NCBI RefSeq assembly: GCF_001612615.1
Contig: NZ_BDAU01000009.1
Coordinates: 310,001 to 374,000 of the forward strand
DNA length: 64,000 nt
Source: Nocardia amikacinitolerans NBRC 108937
Lineage (GTDB): Bacteria > Actinomycetota > Actinomycetes > Mycobacteriales > Mycobacteriaceae
Direction of reading: 5' to 3'
Shown: positions 18,367 to 26,562 of the stretch, one piece after another
Position numbering within the stretch: position 1 is the first letter of the stretch
Layout: every line of letters starts with the position of its first letter
Made by a program: the position numbers and the translations under genes
The notes under the pieces: model-generated
The model's input: only the letters and a program-made list of their open reading frames with translations
Told to the model about the DNA's origin: nothing
Databases searched by the model: none

Positions 18367-18978
18367 GTGAACGTCGTGCTCGCCGTGTTCGCGCTGCTGG
18401 GGAGAGCCTGGTACCGCGCGTTCCGGCTCTTCCGGGCGGAAGTGCCGCCGGGGTCGCTGCGCGGGCGGGTGCTGCGCGGCCCTGCCGGATGGGCCGGAGT
18501 GGCGCTCGCCGCGGTCGGGGGTGTGGTCGCCGGGTGCGGCGGGTTCGAAATCAGCGGTCGCGCAGCCGATGTGGGTACCGGATACGCACTGCTGTCGATC
18601 GGGTCGGTGATCGCCGGTGTGGGACACGTGCTGTTGTTCGTCGGATGGCAGCGTCGTCCGCTCCTTCCGATGGTGCGACGTACGGGCTGGAACTATGCGC
18701 AGGCAGGCGCGGCGTTGGCGGCATTGGGCACTGTGCTGATCGGCGTGGTGCTCGCGGTGCTGCGACCGTGGTCGGTGCAGCCGGTGGCCGCGAATATCTT
18801 CGTGGTGCTCGGCTGTGGCGTGGCGATCGCCTTCGAGCTCGAGTCCCGCTTGGCGCTCCTGCTTCCGCCGCGGATACGGCTTCGTGGCGGTGCCGGCGTT
18901 CTGCGGCTCGTCCTGTTCTCGGTGTTGTTGCTCGGAACGTGTTGGAGTGTCGTCCAATTGGCGGCCGGGTCCTGGTGA
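18367..18978 (+). CDS. Membrane protein, paralogue of the 19245 C-terminal module
   Basis: This 203-residue protein has about five transmembrane helices. Its order of features is AFRLFRAEVPPGSLRGRVLRGP, a GVALAAVGGVVAG helix, GTGYALLSIGSVIAGVGHVLLFVGW, then three further helices. This matches the C-terminal half of the gene at 19245 (VFRHLRKQLPPRYLRKRLLRRP, then GAGYALLLLGLFGASLAHLM), so the two are paralogues and this one lacks the TPR domain. GTG 18367 starts 27 bp after pepR. Function unknown. Confidence 0.7.
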   Translation: MNVVLAVFALLGRAWYRAFRLFRAEVPPGSLRGRVLRGPAGWAGVALAAVGGVVAGCGGFEISGRAADVGTGYALLSIGSVIAGVGHVLLFVGWQRRPLLPMVRRTGWNYAQAGAALAALGTVLIGVVLAVLRPWSVQPVAANIFVVLGCGVAIAFELESRLALLLPPRIRLRGGAGVLRLVLFSVLLLGTCWSVVQLAAGSW

Positions 18979-19244
18979 GCGCGACCGCGATTGCCGACTG
19001 TCGCCGGTGCTGGTTGCGGCTGTGGATCTCGTGCGGGTAGCGGCGCACTGGTGACTTGGCCTGGGGGCGTCGCGGTGGTGGGCATGCGCCGACTGTTGCT
19101 CGTGCCGACTGTGGTTCTGGTGTGGGTATCGTCGATCGGCGGTTTGCAGCTCGTGAACGCGGGCCGTTGGCTCGTTTCGGCCTGTGTGCGCTGAAGTAGA
19201 ACGGGTAGCGTGCGGTCGATGCATTGCTGTGGGGAGGGGAGTTG

Positions 19245-20624
19245 ATGCGTACAGCGTGGGAGGCGGTCACCCGGGCCAGGGCCGCGCGAGATCTGGAGCG
19301 GTTGCCGGAGGCGAGGCGCATTCTCGGGGAGGCGTTGGCCGCGGCGCCGGAGGATCCGTTGATGCTCGCGGAACTGGCCGATATCGAGTACCGGCTGGAC
19401 GAGCACGTCGCGGCGCTGAGCCATGCGCGGGCGGCGATCGCCGCTGACCCGGATCGGATCGACGCCTACCTGACGGCGGCTTTGGTCCAGCACAGCGAGG
19501 ACGAACGAGACGAGGCGTTGCGGTATGCCCGCACTGCGGTGCGGATCGCGCCGCACAGCGTCAGCGCGCTGCTCACCCTCGCCAGGATCATCGTCGGCGG
19601 GCAGATGACGGACTCGTTGCGCGCCGAGGCACGCACGGCATTGGAGAGCGCGTGCGCGGCCGCGCCCCTGGACGCGGGCGCTCTCGCCCATGCCGCCGAA
19701 AGCTATCGGAAGCTGCCCGATCGTGCCGAGGCGCGGCGCCACGTGGAGCGTGGGCTCGCGGAGGATCCGTTGCACGTCGAACTGCTGGAATTGCGGGCAC
19801 GCCTGGAGTTCGAGGACTTCTCCACCCGCGACAAGGCGGTCGCGACGCTGCGCGGACTGCTCGGCGCGAGCCCGAACCACGCGCCCGCGCGGCGGCTGCT
19901 CGCCGAGATCATGTGGCGGGCGCTGCTGCGGCTGGCCGTTTGGGTGTGGTTCTTCGCGGGCGCGGTGGTGGCGCTCTCGATGTGGGCCGGTCCCGGTGTG
20001 CTGCGGGTCGTGACGCCGGTGCTGTTCTGCGTCGTGTTCGTCGCCTGGTTTCGCGTCTTCCGTCATCTGCGCAAACAGTTGCCGCCGCGCTATCTGCGCA
20101 AGCGGCTGCTGCGCCGTCCCGAAGCGCTGCTCGGGTTGTGCGGGCTGGTCTTCGCGAGTTTGATCGTCGATCTCGGCGCGGTGGTCTTGCGCACCTCGCT
20201 GGTCGGCGCGGGCTACGCGCTGCTGCTCCTCGGTCTGTTCGGTGCGAGCCTCGCGCACCTGATGCTGTTCGCGGCGTGGCTGCGCCGCTTCGGCGACGAG
20301 ACCGACCACGACGCCGCCGAGGAATACGCGCTGCTGAGCGTCATCGCGGTGGTGTGCTTCGGGCTGGTGGTGCTCGGCGTGCTGGGCGCGCTGCGGTCTT
20401 GGTCGCGGGCGCCGGAGGCCCTTCCGGTGCTCGCCGGACTGCTCGGCATCGTTGTGGTGACCTTGCTGCTCGAGCTGCTGCTCGTCTTCGCGGTGGGGCC
20501 GAGGTACTGGCGGCGGCCGGTGACCTACTGCACCACCCTGCTGGTGCTGCTCGTGCTCGCTGTCCTCGGCACGAAGTGGAGCTTCGCGTGGATGGCGGTG
20601 GAGACGTTCACCCGGTCGGATTGA
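19245..20624 (+). CDS. TPR-domain membrane protein
   Basis: This 459-residue protein has two parts. Residues 1-215 are tetratricopeptide-like helical repeats (ARRILGEALAAAPEDPLMLAE, LSHARAAIAADPDRIDAYL, ARRHVERGLAEDPLHVELLE). About six transmembrane helices follow, with a basic cytoplasmic loop, HLRKQLPPRYLRKRLLRR. TPR modules bind other proteins, so this is probably a membrane-anchored scaffold; the partner is unknown. ATG 19245 is preceded by GGGGAGGGGA. The membrane half is paralogous to the gene at 18367. Confidence 0.8.
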   Translation: MRTAWEAVTRARAARDLERLPEARRILGEALAAAPEDPLMLAELADIEYRLDEHVAALSHARAAIAADPDRIDAYLTAALVQHSEDERDEALRYARTAVRIAPHSVSALLTLARIIVGGQMTDSLRAEARTALESACAAAPLDAGALAHAAESYRKLPDRAEARRHVERGLAEDPLHVELLELRARLEFEDFSTRDKAVATLRGLLGASPNHAPARRLLAEIMWRALLRLAVWVWFFAGAVVALSMWAGPGVLRVVTPVLFCVVFVAWFRVFRHLRKQLPPRYLRKRLLRRPEALLGLCGLVFASLIVDLGAVVLRTSLVGAGYALLLLGLFGASLAHLMLFAAWLRRFGDETDHDAAEEYALLSVIAVVCFGLVVLGVLGALRSWSRAPEALPVLAGLLGIVVVTLLLELLLVFAVGPRYWRRPVTYCTTLLVLLVLAVLGTKWSFAWMAVETFTRSD

Positions 20625-20642
20625 CGGGTCCGGCGCGGGCGG

Positions 20643-20775
20643 TCAGCGGTGGGCGTCGGCCGCCGCGCCGTTGTAGGCGCGATTGGCGGCGTCGACCACC
20701 ACGTCCAATCGTTTGGGGCGCGTGGCGTCGAGGTTCTCGGTGCGCAGCCGCTGACATGTCTGGCCGTCGATGGCG
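20643..20775 (-). pseudogene. Degenerate copy of the 3' end of the adjacent arsR gene
   Basis: These 133 bases repeat, with roughly 80-85% identity, the last 130 bases of the arsR gene at 20790, offset by 147 bp. Read on the minus strand they still encode IDGQTCQRLRTENLDATRP and end DVVVDAANRAYNGAAADAHR before a stop. The frame is intact, but start and DNA-binding helix are missing. It is a truncated relic of a tandem duplicate or of a replaced paralogue. Confidence 0.7.
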
Positions 20776-20789
20776 AGGCACTCGGCTTG

Positions 20790-21131
20790 TCAGCGGTGCG
20801 CGTCAGCCGTCGCGCCGTCGTAGGCGCGATTGGCGGCGTCGACCACCACGTCCAGCAGTCCGGGAAGCGCGGCGTCGAGGTCTTCGGCGCGCAGCCGCTG
20901 ACAGGTCTGGCCGTCGACGTTCATGCGCTCGATGACGCCCGCCTCGCGCAGGATCTTGAAGTGGTGGGTCGCGGTGGATTTGTTGATCACGTCGTAGAGC
21001 GCGCCGCAGCGCACAGGGGTACCGGCGTTCCGCAGTCGGCGCACCATCTCCAGGCGCACCGGATCCTGCAAAGCGCCTAGCACTGTGGGCAGCGGTGCGA
21101 TGGGCGGAGCGGCTTCGGTGGCATCGGTCAT
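20790..21131 (-). CDS. ArsR-family transcriptional repressor
   Basis: This 113-residue winged-helix protein has LGALQDPVRLEMVRRLRN, then the recognition region NKSTATHHFKILREAGVIERM. That arrangement is typical of the ArsR group that senses organic ligands or oxidation rather than metals: no CVC metal motif is present, though single cysteines occur at RCGAL and QTCQR. It is divergent from an MFS transporter. Two 18-bp palindromes lie in the shared promoter, so it most likely represses that transporter and itself. A broken copy of its 3' end lies just downstream. Confidence 0.9.
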   Translation of the reverse strand: MTDATEAAPPIAPLPTVLGALQDPVRLEMVRRLRNAGTPVRCGALYDVINKSTATHHFKILREAGVIERMNVDGQTCQRLRAEDLDAALPGLLDVVVDAANRAYDGATADAHR

Positions 21132-21149
21132 GATCTACCTCACTCGGGG

Positions 21150-21167
21150 GTTTGATGATCATCGAAC
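21150..21167. promoter_or_regulatory. ArsR operator, site 1
   Basis: GTTTGATGATCATCGAAC is an almost perfect palindrome, with one mismatched pair, in the intergenic region between arsR and the MFS gene. It shares GTTYGAT arms with a second site 37 bp further on, so it is a likely dimer-binding operator. Confidence 0.7.
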
Positions 21168-21186
21168 CGGTTGTATGGTCGATGGA

Positions 21187-21204
21187 GTTCGATCAATATC
21201 AAAC
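21187..21204. promoter_or_regulatory. ArsR operator, site 2
   Basis: GTTCGATCAATATCAAAC repeats the 7-4-7 layout of site 1. It lies 20-37 bp before the chosen MFS start. Placing the MFS start at ATG 21152 would put both operators inside coding sequence, another reason to prefer ATG 21224. Confidence 0.7.
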
Positions 21205-21223
21205 TTACCTGATCGGGGGATCG

Positions 21224-22453
21224 ATGGCAGCGACAATGGCGGTGGCCGCCGACGAGCAGACCACGCAACGCTGGGCCTACGCCCTGGTGCTGGTCGCCAG
21301 CGGCGTGGCGCTCGGCGTCTCGGGGGTGCCCGCTCCGCTGTACGGGATCTACGAAACGCAGTGGCACCTTTCGCCGCTGACCACCACGATCGTCTTCGCG
21401 GTGTACGCCGTCGCCGCGCTCGGCGCGGTGCTGGTGTCCGGTCGCATCTCCGATGTGGTGGGCCGAAAGCCGGTGCTGCTCGGCGCTTTCGCCACCATGA
21501 TCGCCGGCCTCGTCGTGTTCGTGCTCGCCGACTCGGTCCCGATGTTGTTGCTGGCCAGGGCATTGCACGGGATGGCCGTCGGCTCCACCGTGGTGGCGGG
21601 CGCGGCGGCGCTGCTCGACCTGCGTCCGCACCGCGGCGCGCGGTCGGGGCAGCTCAGCGGCGTTGCCTTCAATGTCGGTATGGCCGTGGCGATCCTGGGT
21701 TCGGCGCTGCTCGCCCAGTACGCGCCGCATCCTTTGCGCACGCCGTACGTCGTCATCACGGTCGTCTGTTTGGCGATCGCCGCGGGTGTGCTCGCACTGC
21801 GCGAACCGCACGGCGCCAGGCAGGCCGGACGCATCCGCATCGCGAAACCCGCCGTGCCGCAAGAGATCCGCGCGGACTTCTGGTTCTCCGCGATCGGTGT
21901 GATGGCCGCCTGGTCGGTGCTCGGCGTGCTGCTCTCGCTGTACCCATCGCTGGCCGCGCAGCAGACCGGTATCCACAATCTGGTCTTCGGTGGCGCGGTC
22001 GTCGCCTCGACAGCCCTCTCCGGCGCGACCGCGCAACTGTTCGCGACCGGTATCCCGGCCCGCAGGGCCGCCATCCTCGGCGACACCGGCATGGCGCTTG
22101 CCCTGCTGCTCACGGTGCCCGCACTGGCCACCCACAGCTGGGTCGCGGTGCTCGGCGCCGGTGTCGCCCTCGGCGCCACCTTCGGCCTCGGCTTCGGCGG
22201 ATCGCTACGCCATCTGTCCAACGTGGTGCCACACCACAAGCGCGGGGAGACGATGTCGGCGTACTACCTGCTGGCCTATTCGGCGATGGCATTGCCGACG
22301 ATTCTGGCCGGGTGGGCCGCGACGACCTGGGGCTTGAAGACGGTGTTCCCGTGGTTCGTGGGTGTGGTCGCGGTGGCGTGTCTGGTGGCAGCGGGGCTGG
22401 GGCTGCGCGGAAGCCACGAGGAAGCGATCGAGCCCGAGATGGTCTCGAAGTAG
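21224..22453 (+). CDS. MFS transporter (drug-efflux type)
   Basis: This 409-residue major facilitator has twelve predicted membrane helices. The motif-A-like loop GRISDVVGRKPVLL between helices 2 and 3 is characteristic of proton-coupled efflux carriers. The substrate cannot be read from sequence. I chose ATG 21224 because GGGGGA precedes it and the region upstream holds two ArsR-type palindromes. Divergence from the arsR gene implies derepression by a ligand that may also be the exported compound. Confidence 0.88.
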   Translation: MAATMAVAADEQTTQRWAYALVLVASGVALGVSGVPAPLYGIYETQWHLSPLTTTIVFAVYAVAALGAVLVSGRISDVVGRKPVLLGAFATMIAGLVVFVLADSVPMLLLARALHGMAVGSTVVAGAAALLDLRPHRGARSGQLSGVAFNVGMAVAILGSALLAQYAPHPLRTPYVVITVVCLAIAAGVLALREPHGARQAGRIRIAKPAVPQEIRADFWFSAIGVMAAWSVLGVLLSLYPSLAAQQTGIHNLVFGGAVVASTALSGATAQLFATGIPARRAAILGDTGMALALLLTVPALATHSWVAVLGAGVALGATFGLGFGGSLRHLSNVVPHHKRGETMSAYYLLAYSAMALPTILAGWAATTWGLKTVFPWFVGVVAVACLVAAGLGLRGSHEEAIEPEMVSK

Positions 22454-22491
22454 ACCTCGCCCAGTTGCGGCCGCGCTCGGCGCTCCGGAAA

Positions 22492-22588
22492 TCGACGGTA
22501 GTCGAATGGCGGCTACTTGATCCTTGAAAAGCCACCATTTGACTACCGTCGAATCCATTTCACTATCGACGGTAGTCAAATGGTGGTC
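22492..22588. repeat. Three 23-bp repeats in alternating orientation
   Basis: A 23-bp unit beginning TCGACGGTAGTC occurs at 22492-22514 (+), 22530-22552 (-) and 22566-22588 (+). Neighbouring copies agree at 21 of 23 positions. The middle copy can pair with either outer copy, giving two mutually exclusive hairpins. It lies after the MFS gene, between convergent genes, and so may terminate transcription or form a mobile repeat. Confidence 0.75.
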
Positions 22589-22656
22589 GAGCCCTTGACA
22601 CGCCAATAGGCCTCCCGAGATCAACCGGTCAATGACTCCGGCCCGAACCCGTCGAA

Positions 22657-23046
22657 TCACTCCGCCACGGGCGTCTCGTGCACCGTCAGCCAGCGATACC
22701 CGAGTTCGAACCCCTCGACAGCACTCAACACAGCGGTCACCCGTCGCGCGGAGTTCTCGTCCTCGGTGAGGTGCCGCTCCAAGAACCGCACCACCACGTT
22801 CTCGCCGAAGCGGGCGAGCTCGGTGATCTCGGAAATCTCGATTCGCAACCCCGGCCACGCGTTTCGCGCTTCCCGCAACCCGGCCAGCAGTGCGTCACGT
22901 TCGAGGACCGCGCCGGAAACGCTGACCATGGAGAACCGCTCGTGCTGCGCCGCGGCGAACCGCTCGAAGACTTCGAACGGCGCGGGCGAGCCGAGCCACG
23001 CGGCGAGATCGGCGTGCAGCGATGCGATCGAGTCCTCGATGTCCAT
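22657..23046 (-). CDS. SnoaL/DUF4440-like protein
   Basis: This 129-residue protein has the plan of the NTF2 superfamily: an N-terminal helix pair (SIASLHADLAAWLGSP, FEVFERFAAAQHERFSMV), then strands containing GLRIEISEITELARFGENVVVRF and FELGYRWLTVHETP. These fold into a cone-shaped pocket used by small isomerases, cyclases and binding proteins. No function can be assigned. It is convergent with the MFS gene and divergent from the pentapeptide protein. Confidence 0.7.
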   Translation of the reverse strand: MDIEDSIASLHADLAAWLGSPAPFEVFERFAAAQHERFSMVSVSGAVLERDALLAGLREARNAWPGLRIEISEITELARFGENVVVRFLERHLTEDENSARRVTAVLSAVEGFELGYRWLTVHETPVAE

Positions 23047-23147
23047 ACCCGTATCCTACGAAAGACGCTGCTTCGCAGCGCTTTCCCATGCTTCGCGGTA
23101 GCTGTACCAGCTGTGCCGCGTACCGCGATCGGGCTACCATGCAGCTC

Positions 23148-24548
23148 ATGCGATGGTGGGGGAGGTCGGTGCGCAGGTTGCACCGTGCGGCGTTGTTGTT
23201 CGCGGTGCTCGCCGCGGTGGTCGGCGGATTGGCCGTCGCGGGGTTCACCTGGTGGTTGTTGTGGTTGGGGCTCGGCGCCAAGGCCGAGACGCCGAATCAG
23301 CTGGATCTCACCAAGATCGCGCTCTCGGTGACGGCGGGCGTCGGCGGCGCGGTGGCGTTGGTCGTGGCATACCGGCGGCAGCGGGATCTGGAGCGCGGCC
23401 GGTTCGCCGAGCTGTTCGGGACGGCGGCGAGGCAATTGGGTGACGAGGATCCGGCCGTGCGGCTCGCCGGCGTGTACGCGATGGCCGGTGTGGCGGACGA
23501 GTTCTCGGCGCCCGTGCGACGGCAGCAGTGCGTCGACGTGCTGTGCGGGTACCTGCGCCTGCCCTACGAACCGGACGACGGAGCCAACCACCTGATCTCG
23601 CGCGCCGAGACCGCGCGGGAATCGGATCGCGAGGTCGAGCGCGTCTATCGGGTGCGGCACAACGATCGAGAGGTGCGCGGCACCATCGTCCGGGTGATCG
23701 CCGATCACCTGCGGCCGTACGGCGAAGCGTCCTGGTCGCGGTGCGATTTCGACTTCACTGGCGCGGTCTTGGAGAACGCGGACTTCGAAGCGACCGAATT
23801 CGGCGGGCGCCGAACCACTTTCGCCAGAGTGCGGTTCGTCGGCGACCGGTTCGCGGATTTCAACCGCGCCCGCTTCACCGGCCACCACGTGACCTTCCGC
23901 GACGCAATCTTCGTCACCCCGATCACGAACTTCGAGAACGCCGAATTCCGCACGGAACGAACCACCTTCGACGGCGCGACCTTCGAGAGCCCGCGGACCT
24001 GTTTCGACGAAGCGACATTCGCGGGCCTGCGCACCGGCTTCGTCGCCGCCAAATTCCTCGGTGCGCGAACATCTTGGCGCAGTGCCGTTTTCCGGGCCGA
24101 GATGACTTCCTTCGCGCGGGCGACCCTGGACGGCGAGCACGTGTCCTTCGAGCAGTCGGTCTTCTCCGGCCAACGGCTCGCGTTCACCTCGGCACAGCTC
24201 TACGCCACGACCGTCGGCTTCGAGGAGGCCAAGCTGGGTGCCGCCGCTCGCCTGCGCGGCCGCGGTACCCGCGAGATCGATTTCGTCGGAGCGGAATTCC
24301 ACGGCGCGGTGAGCTTCGCCCGCAGCACCATCGCCGGACAGGCCGCCGACTTCCGCGAGGGCGACTTCTTCGGCGAGATCTTTTTCGTCGCGACTCGCTT
24401 CACCGCGGGCGAAACCGATTTCGCCCGGCCGAAGGCGTGGGTGGGCGTGCGTTTCGATTGGGACGACAATCCCACCGCCAAACCGGCTTCCGTCAAACCG
24501 AATCCCTGGCCACCCGCCCCGGAGCCCGCCCCCGCATCCAGCATTTAG
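23148..24548 (+). CDS. Pentapeptide-repeat membrane protein
   Basis: This 466-residue protein has two N-terminal membrane helices (AALLFAVLAAVVGGLAVAGFT and IALSVTAGVGGAVALVVAY). A linker and more than 200 residues of pentapeptide-type repeats follow, with Phe at the central position (FDFTGAVLENADFEATEFGG, TTFDGATFESPRTCFDEATF). Such repeats form a right-handed quadrilateral helix that can mimic DNA or act as scaffold. A membrane tether makes a scaffold or signalling role more likely than gyrase protection. The start ATG 23148 is favoured because TACCAT lies 7 bases before it (leaderless pattern). ATG 23139 is the alternative. Confidence 0.82.
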   Translation: MRWWGRSVRRLHRAALLFAVLAAVVGGLAVAGFTWWLLWLGLGAKAETPNQLDLTKIALSVTAGVGGAVALVVAYRRQRDLERGRFAELFGTAARQLGDEDPAVRLAGVYAMAGVADEFSAPVRRQQCVDVLCGYLRLPYEPDDGANHLISRAETARESDREVERVYRVRHNDREVRGTIVRVIADHLRPYGEASWSRCDFDFTGAVLENADFEATEFGGRRTTFARVRFVGDRFADFNRARFTGHHVTFRDAIFVTPITNFENAEFRTERTTFDGATFESPRTCFDEATFAGLRTGFVAAKFLGARTSWRSAVFRAEMTSFARATLDGEHVSFEQSVFSGQRLAFTSAQLYATTVGFEEAKLGAAARLRGRGTREIDFVGAEFHGAVSFARSTIAGQAADFREGDFFGEIFFVATRFTAGETDFARPKAWVGVRFDWDDNPTAKPASVKPNPWPPAPEPAPASSI

Positions 24549-24645
24549 TACTGCCTCACCCGATACCAAGGACGCCGCCGAGCCCCGAGCATCCCCTCAG
24601 CGCAGCGGCGTCCACGGCTAGCGCAGCGCGGAAGGAGAACGCAGC

Positions 24646-24681
24646 GCGGCGGGCGGCGACTCGATGGACGCCGCCCGCCGC
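24646..24681. terminator. Bidirectional GC-rich terminator
   Basis: GCGGCGGGCGGCG (24646-24658) pairs perfectly with CGCCGCCCGCCGC (24669-24681) around a 10-base loop. It lies between the convergent pentapeptide and VOC genes and can serve both. Confidence 0.7.
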
Positions 24682-24709
24682 TGTCTGCCGTTGCTCGCGC
24701 GGCTCCCCG

Positions 24710-25105
24710 CTACTCCGGCCAACCGCCGTACGGAACGGTGATCAACTCCAGGAAGTGACCGCTCGGGTCCAGGAAGTACACCCCGCGCCCGCCGTCGTTG
24801 TGGTTGATCTCGCCGGGCGCCTGCTGGCGCGGATCGGCCCAGTGCTCCAGCCCGTAGCGCTGGATCTTGGCGTAGGCCGCGTCGAACTCGGCCTCGGAGA
24901 CCAGGAAGGCGTAGTGCTGGGGTTGGATTTCGGGGTTCTCGCCCGGCACGACCGCGAAGTCGAAACCGACTCCGTTGCTCATCCGTAGCTCGATGAACGG
25001 ACCCCACTCCTTGCCTACTTCCAGGCCGAGGATGTCGGCCCAGAATTCCACCGAGACGCGATTGTCGCGGCAGCCGACGATGGTGTGATTGAACTGAATG
25101 GACAG
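24710..25105 (-). CDS. VOC-family (glyoxalase/dioxygenase fold) protein
   Basis: This 131-residue protein has one vicinal-oxygen-chelate unit pair. The first strand FNHTIVGCRD carries a potential metal histidine, QHYAFLV supplies a second, and the end GVYFLDPSGHFLELITVPYG is the classic VOC C-terminal strand with a glutamate ligand. It could be a glyoxalase, dioxygenase or resistance protein. Start choice: GAGGAG (25113-25118) sits 7 bases before an in-frame CTG at 25105, which gives the normal VOC N-terminus. The only upstream ATG (25153) has no ribosome-binding site. A CTG start is rare, so this needs proof. Confidence 0.78.
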   Translation of the reverse strand: MSIQFNHTIVGCRDNRVSVEFWADILGLEVGKEWGPFIELRMSNGVGFDFAVVPGENPEIQPQHYAFLVSEAEFDAAYAKIQRYGLEHWADPRQQAPGEINHNDGGRGVYFLDPSGHFLELITVPYGGWPE

Positions 25106-25300
25106 TGGATTTCTCCTCGAATCGTGACGGTCCCGACCCTGGGCTCGGTACAAGGCGGCCTACAGGAGCACCGTCACGTCGATCGACGATAGCGGTCGAT
25201 CACCGGTCTCGCCAACCCCCGGTTACCGGAAAATTTTCGGGCGGCGCCAGTTTCGGCGGTGTCGGTTCCGCTCGACGCCGTGCCCGGTAGCGTCGCAGCC

Positions 25301-26407
25301 ATGAAGATTCGTGGGGCGGTCCTGGAGCGGATCGCGGCGCCGGTACCGTTCGCCGAGTCGGCGCCGATCAACGTCTGTGAGCTGGAGCTCGGCGAACCCG
25401 GACCCGGCGAACTGCTGGTGCGGATCGAGGCCGCCGGGCTGTGCCATTCCGACCTCTCGGTCGTGGACGGCAACCGGGTCCGGCCGGTGCCCATGCTGCT
25501 CGGCCACGAGGCCGCGGGCCGCGTCGAGGCGGTCGGCCCCGGCGACGGCGATATCGCGGTCGGTCAGCGCGTGGTGATGACCTTCCTGCCGCGCTGCGGC
25601 GGGTGCGCGGGGTGCGCGAGCGAGGGCCGCACACCGTGCGTGCCGGGCAGCGCGGCCAACAACGCCGGAGAGCTGCTCAACGGCGGACGGCGGCTGCGGC
25701 GCGAGGGCGCGGAGGTGCACCACCACCTCGGTGTCTCGGCGTTCGCGACGCACGCGGTGGTGGACCGCCGCTCGGTGGTCCCGGTCGACGACGACGTGCC
25801 GCCGGAGGTCGCGGCCGTGCTCGGGTGCGCGGTGCTCACCGGCGGTGGCGCACTGCTGAATTCGGCTCGTCCGGGGCCTGCGGACCGGATCATGGTGGTC
25901 GGGCTCGGTGGTGTCGGCATGGCGGCGGTGCTCGTGGCGGTCTCGCTGGGAGCGAAGGACGTGATCGCCGTCGACACCGTCCCCGAAAAGCTGGACCTGG
26001 CAAAGGATCTCGGCGCGACCGCCGCCTATACCCCTGCGGAGGTCGCCGAGCAGGGCGTGCAGGCCGAGGTGGTGATCGAGGCGGCGGGCAACGTGCGCGC
26101 GTTCGAGACCGCGGTCGCGGCGACCGCCGCGGGCGGCACCACCGTCACCGTCGGTCTGCCCGCCCCGGAAGCCCGCGCGAGCATTTCACCGCTGGCCCTC
26201 GTTGCGCAGGGCCGCTCCATCGTCGGCAGCTATCTCGGCTCCGCGGTGCCCTCGCGTGACATCCCGGAGTACGTGCGGATGTGGCGGGAAGGGCGGCTTC
26301 CGGTGGAACGGCTGGTGTCGGCGCACATCGGGTTGGACGAGATCAACCGCGCCATGGACGAACTCGCGGCCGGGCACGCGCTGCGGCAGGTGATCGTCTT
26401 CGACTGA
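25301..26407 (+). CDS. Zinc-dependent alcohol dehydrogenase (MDR family)
   Basis: This 368-residue medium-chain dehydrogenase has the catalytic zinc region GLCHSDLSVVDG and LLGHEAAGRVEAVG. The four structural-zinc cysteines are in CGGCAGCASEGRTPC, and the NAD(P)-binding Rossmann motif is VVGLGGVGMAAVLVAVSLGA. These features fit the class III/mycothiol-dependent-like alcohol dehydrogenase branch; the substrate is unknown. The ATG at 25301 has TAGCGT seven bases upstream and no Shine-Dalgarno sequence. A hairpin directly follows the stop. Confidence 0.93.
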   Translation: MKIRGAVLERIAAPVPFAESAPINVCELELGEPGPGELLVRIEAAGLCHSDLSVVDGNRVRPVPMLLGHEAAGRVEAVGPGDGDIAVGQRVVMTFLPRCGGCAGCASEGRTPCVPGSAANNAGELLNGGRRLRREGAEVHHHLGVSAFATHAVVDRRSVVPVDDDVPPEVAAVLGCAVLTGGGALLNSARPGPADRIMVVGLGGVGMAAVLVAVSLGAKDVIAVDTVPEKLDLAKDLGATAAYTPAEVAEQGVQAEVVIEAAGNVRAFETAVAATAAGGTTVTVGLPAPEARASISPLALVAQGRSIVGSYLGSAVPSRDIPEYVRMWREGRLPVERLVSAHIGLDEINRAMDELAAGHALRQVIVFD

Positions 26408-26427
26408 GCGGTGACGGTCGTCACCGC
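26408..26427 (+). terminator. Hairpin after the alcohol dehydrogenase
   Basis: GCGGTGAC and GTCACCGC form a perfect 8-bp stem with loop GGTC one base after the stop codon. It probably ends the dehydrogenase transcript before the reductase promoter. Confidence 0.6.
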
Positions 26428-26476
26428 CTCGTCGCCGGTAGCTCGTTGCTTACCCGGACGTGCGTATTCGACCGAA

Positions 26477-26488
26477 AAGTAGGTACTT
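26477..26488. promoter_or_regulatory. Palindrome AAGTAGGTACTT upstream of reductase
   Basis: AAGTA and TACTT flank a GG spacer, 75 bp before the imine-reductase-like gene. Such compact AGTA/TACT palindromes are typical of HxlR- or MarR-type operator sites. The MarR gene at 27428 is a candidate binder. Confidence 0.45.
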
Positions 26489-26562
26489 GTCGGCCACCGC
26501 CGCCCCGCGCAGACTCGCCTCTTGCACGCCCCGCACGGGGACGAAGCGGCTTGGGAGGCAAG

